Of a stretch of 64,000 nucleotides of DNA, positions 58,237-64,000 are shown piece after piece; positions within the stretch are counted from its first letter, which is position 1, and the number at the start of each line of letters is the position of its first letter. Source of the stretch: Weissella ceti. Lineage in GTDB: Bacteria > Bacillota > Bacilli > Lactobacillales > Lactobacillaceae. The stretch is taken from positions 1,054,001-1,118,000 of the forward strand of contig NZ_CP074441.1 of NCBI RefSeq assembly GCF_018394055.1. The letters are read 5' to 3'. The notes beneath the pieces were generated by a model that saw only the letters and a program-made list of their open reading frames with translations, made no database searches and was not told the DNA's origin. The position numbers were made by a program, and so were the translations under genes.

Positions 58237-58905
58237 ATGATGCACATCATTGATATTTTCATTCACCTCGACAAGCATCTTACTGAATGGGTTAACGTCC
58301 TAGGACCTTGGTCATATGCGTTACTATTCGGTGTGATTTTTGTCGAAACAGGATTGGTTATTTTCCCATTCTTACCTGGTGATTCACTATTGTTTGCTGC
58401 TGGTGCCATTTCTGCACTACCAGGATCAACATTGAACCCTTGGGTATTAATGATTTTGTTCTGGATTGCTGCCGTAACAGGTGACAGCTTGAACTACTTC
58501 TTAGGACACAAGGTTGGTCTACCTCTTGTAAAGCACCCAGTATTGGGACGCTTTATTAAACAAGAACACTTGGATGAAGCAAATACTTTCTTTGAAAAGT
58601 ATGGACCATGGGCTATTATCTTTGCCCGCTTCTTGCCAATCATCCGTACACTAGCACCATTTACAGCCGCTATGTCTAAGTTCCCATACCGCAAGTTTGT
58701 GATGTTGGAAATGTTAGCAGCTACTATCTGGGTGGTTATTGCCGTTGGAGCTGGATTCTTCTTCGGTCAAATCCCATTTATCCAACATAACTTCTCACTT
58801 GTTATTTTCGGAATTTTGTTTGTTACTGCTTTACCAGTCATTATCACTGGTTTGCGTTCATACATTGTAAAGAAACGCGAAAAGAAGTTTGCCAACAAGG
58901 ATTAA
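58237..58905 (+). CDS. DedA-family membrane protein
   Basis: A 222-aa protein with about five hydrophobic segments. Family stretches are FVETGLVIFPFLPGDSLLF, GDSLNYFLGHKVG and FARFLPIIRTLAPFTA. DedA proteins are likely lipid carriers (undecaprenyl phosphate or phospholipid scramblase type). Start at the first of two ATGs with GAGGAGA upstream. Confidence 0.9.
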   Translation: MMHIIDIFIHLDKHLTEWVNVLGPWSYALLFGVIFVETGLVIFPFLPGDSLLFAAGAISALPGSTLNPWVLMILFWIAAVTGDSLNYFLGHKVGLPLVKHPVLGRFIKQEHLDEANTFFEKYGPWAIIFARFLPIIRTLAPFTAAMSKFPYRKFVMLEMLAATIWVVIAVGAGFFFGQIPFIQHNFSLVIFGILFVTALPVIITGLRSYIVKKREKKFANKD

Positions 58906-58912
58906 TAAATAC

Positions 58913-58947
58913 AAAAAAGACTCACATCATCTGATGTGAGTCTTTTT
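58913..58947. terminator. Bidirectional terminator
   Basis: AAAAGACTCACATCA and TGATGTGAGTCTTTTTT lie between the convergent dedA and rpoZ genes. Confidence 0.88.
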
Positions 58948-58953
58948 TATTTA

Positions 58954-59175
58954 TTAAGCTTCGTTTTCTAGTTCAGTTGCCGCTGCATCAATCACAACGT
59001 TTCCTGCTTCGATTTCTTCAAAAGCTTGTCCGATTGGCTTAACTGAATCGAACTTTGGCAATGTAGGCAATGCCCCTTGTTCCAATTCGTGCGCACGCTT
59101 AGCACCAAGTGCAATCAACTTGTAACGTGAATCAACTTGTTCCAACAACTTATCAACAGATGGGTATAGAATCAT
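58954..59175 (-). CDS. rpoZ: RNA polymerase omega subunit
   Basis: A 73-aa subunit. The conserved [20 protein letters not shown] and [11 protein letters not shown] are present. It follows gmk by 2 bp, the usual order. Confidence 0.95.
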   Translation of the reverse strand: MILYPSVDKLLEQVDSRYKLIALGAKRAHELEQGALPTLPKFDSVKPIGQAFEEIEAGNVVIDAAATELENEA

Positions 59176-59177
59176 AA

Positions 59178-59789
59178 TTATAGCTCCTCAATCATTGCAA
59201 TATATTCGGGAACAACACGTTCAACACGCAATCGTTCCACTTTGATAACGTCTTTAATACGTTGTACGGCAGCAGCAACTTCATCGTTAACCACAGCGTA
59301 ATCGTAACGCTTCATCATACCAATTTCAGTCTTGGCCGTGTTAACACGGCTTTCGATAACTTCAATTGATTCTGTTCCACGACCAATCAAACGATCCTTC
59401 AAAGCCTTTAGATCAGGTGGTGTTAGGAAAATGTAGGCCCCTTCAGGCATCTTTTCCTTCACTTGAACTGCACCTTGAACTTCAATTTCAAGCAATACAT
59501 CTTTACCGGCAGCAAGTGTCGCATCAATGTATGACTTAGGTGTTCCGTAGTAGTTACCAACATATTCGGCATACTCCAACATTTCACCTTGTTCAATACG
59601 CGCTTCAAATTCTTCACGCGTTACGAAGAAGTAATCTTCCCCATCGACTTCACCTTCTCTGGGTTGACGGGTCGTCATAGAGATTGAGTATTGAAAGTCG
59701 ATGTCTTCTTCTTCAAACAACGCCTTTCGCACAGTCCCTTTTCCAACACCTGATGGACCAGACAATACAATCAAAACACCACGCTTCAT
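59178..59789 (-). CDS. gmk: Guanylate kinase
   Basis: A 203-aa enzyme phosphorylating GMP to GDP. The P loop is [11 protein letters not shown] (9-19), followed by the GMP-binding [18 protein letters not shown] and [11 protein letters not shown]. Start ATG 59789 has GAGGAG upstream. Confidence 0.96.
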   Translation of the reverse strand: MKRGVLIVLSGPSGVGKGTVRKALFEEEDIDFQYSISMTTRQPREGEVDGEDYFFVTREEFEARIEQGEMLEYAEYVGNYYGTPKSYIDATLAAGKDVLLEIEVQGAVQVKEKMPEGAYIFLTPPDLKALKDRLIGRGTESIEVIESRVNTAKTEIGMMKRYDYAVVNDEVAAAVQRIKDVIKVERLRVERVVPEYIAMIEEL

Positions 59790-59869
59790 GGTCAAAACTC
59801 CTCTTCAAACAAACTATATAATATCTCATTGTACTTGTTTTAAAGTCGAGACACAACATACAGATTTAT

Positions 59870-61564
59870 TTATGCTTGTGCAGTGCGGCGTTCAGCAGCA
59901 CGTTGAATCAAATCACGCGCATTACTTTTCGCTGCTTCCGTTAATTCATCCCCTGACAACATACGCGCTAATTCATCAACACGCGCTTCACCATCTAGAC
60001 GATCAACTGACGTTTCAGTACGTCCATCAATCACTTCTTTATGGATAAACACATGATGTTGTGCCACCGCAGCAACCTGAGGTAAATGTGTAATTGTCAA
60101 AACTTGTGAATGACTCGCCATATCTGCAATCTTGTCCGCCATTGCTTGCGCGACACGACCAGATACCCCAGTATCCACTTCGTCAAAGACAATTGACGTC
60201 ACACCTTGTTGACGTGAGAAAATCATCTTCATCGCTAGCATCATACGGGACAATTCACCACCTGATGCAATCTTGACCAATGGCTTGGCTTGTTCACCTT
60301 CATTCGTTTGAATGAAGAATTCAACATTATCTTTTCCATCAGCTTGTAAATCAGCCAATTGATCAACGTGAACTTGGAACTCTGCCTTACTCATATGCAA
60401 ATCTTGCAGTTGTTCATGGATCAATGTAACCAATTGCTCACCCGCAGCCATACGTGCATTGTGTAATTCTGCCGCAATTTTTTCAGCTTGCTCAGCCAAG
60501 ACTTGTACTTGTTGTGCAAGTTCATCCGCTGATTGTTGGTCACCACCCATGTCATCCAATTCTTGTTCAACACGTTCTTGGTGTTTAAGGACATCTTCGA
60601 TGGTTGCCCCGTACTTTTGTTCCAAACTGTGAATCAAATTCAAGCGATCATTCACATATTGTAATTGTTCACCGTCAAATTCCAAGCCATCACGTACAGA
60701 ATCAATCTCACTGCTTACATCACGTAGATTGTAGTACACTTCGCGCATAGATTCAGCCAGCTTTGTATAACGCGGTGATAGTTCTTCAATGTCTTCCAAA
60801 GCACCTAATGCAGTACCGACACTTTCAGTTCCATTGTTTTCCCAATCACCAGTTAATACTTCACTGGCCTTTGATAGTGCTTCTAAGACATCTTGAAAAT
60901 TAGTCAATTCTTGATATTCAGCGTCTAGTTCTTCTTCTTCACCGGCACGTAAATCTGCAGCCTGCAATTCATTCACTTGGAAAGTCAATGTATCCAGACG
61001 TTGGGCCCATGCTTGTTCATCACTTTGACGCTTCTTCAAAGCACGCTTTAGGTTTTGATACTCCGCAAAAATAGCAGCATACTTCTCTTTCAGTGGGCCA
61101 ATGGTTTCAAACCCAAATTCATCAAGTAAGCTAATGTGCTTTTCGACTTGCATCAAATCTTGCGTATCATTTTGGCCATGAATATCAACTAGATAACGGC
61201 CAATTTCTTTCAACGCAGTCGTATTGATTAAACTACCATTAATACGAATCACATTTCGTCCACTACGGTGTAGTTCACGATGGATCAATAATTGACCATC
61301 TTCCACTTCAATCCCGTGTGTCTCTAGCAAAGCCATCAATTCTGGTTGTTCATTAATACCAACCAATCCTTGCAAGACTGACTTATCAGCACCTTCACGA
61401 ATGTATTCCTGTGAACCACGGCCACCGGTCAATAAACCAACGGCATCGATGATAATTGACTTTCCAGCTCCGGTCTCCCCAGTTAGCACAGTCATTTCGG
61501 GTTCAAAGCTAATATTTAACTTAGGAATAATCGCAAAATTTTGAATAGACAATTCTTGTAACAT
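59870..61564 (-). CDS. recN: DNA repair protein RecN
   Basis: A 564-aa SMC-like ATPase for double-strand break repair. Walker A is GETGAGKS (29-36), a central coiled-coil region spans about 160-370, and the C-terminal lobe has SGGELSRMMLAMK and Walker B SIVFDEVDTGVSG. It follows argR by 17 bp in the conserved xse-ispA-tlyA-argR-recN group. Confidence 0.96.
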   Translation of the reverse strand: MLQELSIQNFAIIPKLNISFEPEMTVLTGETGAGKSIIIDAVGLLTGGRGSQEYIREGADKSVLQGLVGINEQPELMALLETHGIEVEDGQLLIHRELHRSGRNVIRINGSLINTTALKEIGRYLVDIHGQNDTQDLMQVEKHISLLDEFGFETIGPLKEKYAAIFAEYQNLKRALKKRQSDEQAWAQRLDTLTFQVNELQAADLRAGEEEELDAEYQELTNFQDVLEALSKASEVLTGDWENNGTESVGTALGALEDIEELSPRYTKLAESMREVYYNLRDVSSEIDSVRDGLEFDGEQLQYVNDRLNLIHSLEQKYGATIEDVLKHQERVEQELDDMGGDQQSADELAQQVQVLAEQAEKIAAELHNARMAAGEQLVTLIHEQLQDLHMSKAEFQVHVDQLADLQADGKDNVEFFIQTNEGEQAKPLVKIASGGELSRMMLAMKMIFSRQQGVTSIVFDEVDTGVSGRVAQAMADKIADMASHSQVLTITHLPQVAAVAQHHVFIHKEVIDGRTETSVDRLDGEARVDELARMLSGDELTEAAKSNARDLIQRAAERRTAQA

Positions 61565-61581
61565 GAGAACTCCTCTCTATG

Positions 61582-62034
61582 TTAATGACGCACATCCATC
61601 ATGTTGGTCATGAATTCTGACGCATCAACATCTTTTTTCAAAATTAATAGTACACCTGTGTCATCACCAACAATCCCAAACATTTCTGGTGCATTCACTT
61701 CTTCCAATGCAATCTTCAATGCTGGGCCTGATCCTGGTGATACTTTCACCATGACCAGATTGTCTTGGACATTATACTGTGTCGTTGTTTCATGTAGGAT
61801 ATGGCGTAGTTGGCTACGGTAATCATCATGTGACATCGTTGCATACGTAAATCCACCTTCAGCAAGCGGCACTTTAACCAATTGCATTTCTGAGATATCA
61901 CGTGACACCGTTGCTTGTGTTACTTGCCATCCTAATTGGTTTAATTGTTGCACCAAATCTTCTTGACGTCGAATTTGTTGTTGCGTAATTAAACGTCGGA
62001 TATCTTGTTGTCGTTCTTGCTTATTTTTCGCCAT
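61582..62034 (-). CDS. argR: Arginine repressor ArgR
   Basis: A 150-aa regulator of arginine metabolism. The N-terminal winged helix has TQATVSRDISEMQLVK, and the C-terminal oligomerisation and arginine-binding part has GDDTGVLLI. Start ATG 62034 has GAGGAG. It overlaps tlyA by 14 bp. No arginine gene is nearby. Confidence 0.94.
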   Translation of the reverse strand: MAKNKQERQQDIRRLITQQQIRRQEDLVQQLNQLGWQVTQATVSRDISEMQLVKVPLAEGGFTYATMSHDDYRSQLRHILHETTTQYNVQDNLVMVKVSPGSGPALKIALEEVNAPEMFGIVGDDTGVLLILKKDVDASEFMTNMMDVRH

Positions 62035-62869
62035 CCTCAGACTCCTCACGACGCGCGTTCAATTGTGCGTGGGCATCTTGCACCACATGTTCACGAGCTT
62101 GTTCGTCCAATGTTGTTGCGCCATTGTCTAATACTAGGTCAGCAATGAATTCAATGTTTCCTGAGCCACCCTTAATTGGTGAGAAATCTAAACCAGCCAA
62201 GCTAAACCCACTTTGCTTAGCCAAATCAGCAACCTTATGGATAACCGCCAAGTGTGTATCTGCATCCTTAACGATTCCGTGCTTACCAACTGCTTCACGA
62301 CCAGCTTCAAATTGTGGCTTAATCAATGTAGCCACGTGACCACCAGGTGTCAAAATTTCTGACAATGGTGGCAAAATCAAGCTAAGTGAGATAAATGATA
62401 CGTCGATTGTTGCCATTTCGGGTTGACCAGAAGTAAAGTCGTCACGCTTTGAATAACGGAAGTTCGTGTTTTCCATAACAACGACACGTTCATCTGAACG
62501 CAACTTCCATGCCAATTGATTTGTCCCAACGTCCAATGCATAAACTTGCTTAGCCCCGTTTTGCAACGCAACGTCAGTAAAACCACCTGTTGATGAACCA
62601 ATATCCAATACCGTCTTACCTGTAACGTCCAAACCGAAGACTTCAATCATCTTCGCTAGTTTGAATCCCCCACGAGATACGTAAGGCATTGGCGCACCCT
62701 TTAAGTGCAATTCCGTTGTGACTGGAATCTTTTCACCTGGCTTGTCTTTACGTTCTTCTTTATCCCCTAGGATTTGTCCGGCCATGATGGCACGCTTTGC
62801 TTGTTCTCGTGATTCAAACAATCCTTGTTGGACTGCCAAAATATCAACACGTTCTTTTTCTACACCCAT
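62021..62869 (-). CDS. tlyA: TlyA-family rRNA methyltransferase
   Basis: A 282-aa protein with an N-terminal S4 RNA-binding domain (RVDILAVQQGLFESREQAKR) and an FtsJ-like SAM domain (LDIGSSTGGFTDVALQNGA; KPQFEAGREAVG). Relatives 2'-O-methylate rRNA or act as hemolysin-annotated proteins. It overlaps ispA by 10 bp and argR by 14 bp. Confidence 0.9.
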   Translation of the reverse strand: MGVEKERVDILAVQQGLFESREQAKRAIMAGQILGDKEERKDKPGEKIPVTTELHLKGAPMPYVSRGGFKLAKMIEVFGLDVTGKTVLDIGSSTGGFTDVALQNGAKQVYALDVGTNQLAWKLRSDERVVVMENTNFRYSKRDDFTSGQPEMATIDVSFISLSLILPPLSEILTPGGHVATLIKPQFEAGREAVGKHGIVKDADTHLAVIHKVADLAKQSGFSLAGLDFSPIKGGSGNIEFIADLVLDNGATTLDEQAREHVVQDAHAQLNARREESEDGEK

Positions 62870-63732
62870 TGTTTCTCCAATGCTGGTTTAAAGTATTCTA
62901 AAAATGATTCCAATAATTCGACGTTGGCGTGACTGTTATAGCGAACGATCGCCAAAGCATCACGTGCCAACGCTACTTGTTCAGCAAGTGCATCTTGTGC
63001 CCCTTGTACACCCAACAAAGTTGGGTATGCTTGCTTATCTTCTTGATCATCTTGTGACAAGTCATCTAAGTCGTCATTAATTTGGAAAGCAAACCCAAAG
63101 GCACTTCCAAAATCATCTAACGCACTTAATGTCACTTGATTGGCATCCACTAAGATACCTCCGGCTACTAATGCATAACGAATCAAGGCTCCCGTCTTCA
63201 AACGGTGCACATTTTCGGCATCGAACAAAGTTGCGTCATCATGTCCGGTAAAGGCCATGTCTAACACTTGACCTCCAACCATTCCGTTCGGTCCACTGGC
63301 CTTCGTTAGCCCCAATGTCAATTGACTCTTTTGGAAGTCTGACAAAACTAGGCTTTCGTTAATCCATTCATACGCTAGTGGTTGTAATGCATCCCCAGCT
63401 AAGATGGCCATTGCTTGACCAAACTTCACGTGTGTTGTTGGCTTACCACGACGCATATCATCGTCATCCATTGCTGGTAAGTCATCATGAATCAAGCTAT
63501 ATGCATGAATTAATTCCAATGCGCTAGCTTCAGTCAAATAACGTTCTGGACTACGGCCAAAACTTTCGATGACTGCCAATGTCAATAATGGACGCAATCG
63601 CTTACCACCATTCATCACCGCATAATCCATGACTTCATGTAATTGTGCATTTTTAACAGTGGCTTTTAAATTATGTGATAGTTGTTCATTCAACTTAGGT
63701 TGCCAAATGGCTTTAAAGCTCGCTAAATCCAT
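62860..63732 (-). CDS. ispA: Geranylgeranyl/farnesyl diphosphate synthase
   Basis: A 290-aa short-chain prenyl transferase. First aspartate-rich motif DDLPAMDDDDMRRGKPTTH and second QINDDLDD are intact. It makes the precursor for undecaprenyl phosphate and quinones. Its ATG overlaps the xseB stop by one base. Confidence 0.95.
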   Translation of the reverse strand: MDLASFKAIWQPKLNEQLSHNLKATVKNAQLHEVMDYAVMNGGKRLRPLLTLAVIESFGRSPERYLTEASALELIHAYSLIHDDLPAMDDDDMRRGKPTTHVKFGQAMAILAGDALQPLAYEWINESLVLSDFQKSQLTLGLTKASGPNGMVGGQVLDMAFTGHDDATLFDAENVHRLKTGALIRYALVAGGILVDANQVTLSALDDFGSAFGFAFQINDDLDDLSQDDQEDKQAYPTLLGVQGAQDALAEQVALARDALAIVRYNSHANVELLESFLEYFKPALEKQWV

Positions 63733-63953
63733 TAATCGGTCACCTTAAATTCTGATACAGTCCCATCATTTTCGATAATCTTTGCCAGGCTCTTTTCAGC
63801 TGTTTCCAATGTCTTTTGCAATGATTGGCTAAGTTGAATCCCTACTTCGAATTGCTTCAAGGCTTCTTCTAGCGGTACATCACCCTTTTCCAATTGCGTC
63901 ACAATTTGTTCCAAACCTGCCAAATTTTCTTCAAAACTCTTTTGCTCTGCCAT
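63732..63953 (-). CDS. xseB: Exodeoxyribonuclease VII small subunit
   Basis: A 73-aa helical protein with the family pattern SFEENLAGLEQIVTQLEKGD, VPLEEALKQFEVGI and EKSLAKI. AGGAG inside the xseA end serves as its ribosome binding site. Confidence 0.94.
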   Translation of the reverse strand: MAEQKSFEENLAGLEQIVTQLEKGDVPLEEALKQFEVGIQLSQSLQKTLETAEKSLAKIIENDGTVSEFKVTD

Positions 63954-63955
63954 AT

Positions 63956-64000
63956 TTATTCTCCTGTTACCTTTGCTCGAATAATACCATCAGTCACGCG
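63956..64000 (-). CDS. xseA: 3' end of exodeoxyribonuclease VII large subunit
   Basis: The last 14 codons (RVTDGIIRAKVTGE) and TAA of a gene that continues past the window edge. Identity is inferred from its position directly before xseB and its tail pattern. Confidence 0.75.
   Translation of the reverse strand, partial: RVTDGIIRAKVTGE

Overview
The window comes from a low-GC Gram-positive lactic acid bacterium, most likely Weissella or the related Periweissella. The 16S rRNA (54552-56131, minus strand) reads like Weissella from memory. Supporting signs are strong AGGAGG ribosome binding sites, CcpA cre boxes, a class A sortase, type B L31, EbsA- and DUF956-type proteins, and a mannose PTS. 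Most genes lie on the minus strand. The proteins are strikingly poor in cysteine: I count about 14 cysteines in all called proteins together, several of them catalytic.

Layout. 0-10 kb: housekeeping genes (glucose dehydrogenase, MntR-type regulator, rex-sortase, a DEAD-box helicase, an oxidoreductase, an RlmCD-type methyltransferase without Fe-S cysteines, htpX-lemA, a PAP2 phosphatase). 10.6-10.9 kb: a convergent toxin/antisense-RNA locus that looks like a type I toxin-antitoxin module. 11-19 kb: a membrane protein, an XRE regulator, phosphoglucomutase, glf, purB, a cre-controlled metallophosphatase and prsA. 19.4-23.7 kb: a pyrR operon with an intact PyrR attenuator, followed by carA- and carB-like genes that have lost their catalytic residues. 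24-25 kb: rluD and an EbsA-like gene. 25.07-25.67 kb: a second small toxin-like locus between two perfect 54-bp copies of a terminator. 25.7-33.8 kb: nhaC under a T-box, an amino acid permease, rpmE2, lepA, pgk and gap. 33.9-35.2 kb: a cI/ImmR-like repressor with an ImmA-like peptidase and a small membrane protein, with matching operator pairs in both promoters. tRNA-Arg follows. 35.4-41.7 kb: a phosphonate-type ABC transporter (two tandem phnD copies, phnC, two phnE) with a 5'-nucleotidase. 42-47 kb: DUF308 protein, EndA-like nuclease and the cre-controlled man PTS operon. 47-50 kb: a large YfhO protein. 50.4-56.6 kb: a complete rrn operon with eight tRNAs and three tandem promoters. 56.6-64 kb: an S1-domain protein, ppiB, DedA, and the conserved rpoZ-gmk and xseA-xseB-ispA-tlyA-argR-recN groups.

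The most unusual items are the PyrR-controlled pseudo-carbamoyl-phosphate synthase pair, the two putative type I toxin loci (one apparently inserted with a 54-bp duplication), and the self-contained repressor/peptidase/target cassette. In addition, all three proteins expected to be lipoproteins (PrsA and both PhnD) lack a lipobox cysteine.
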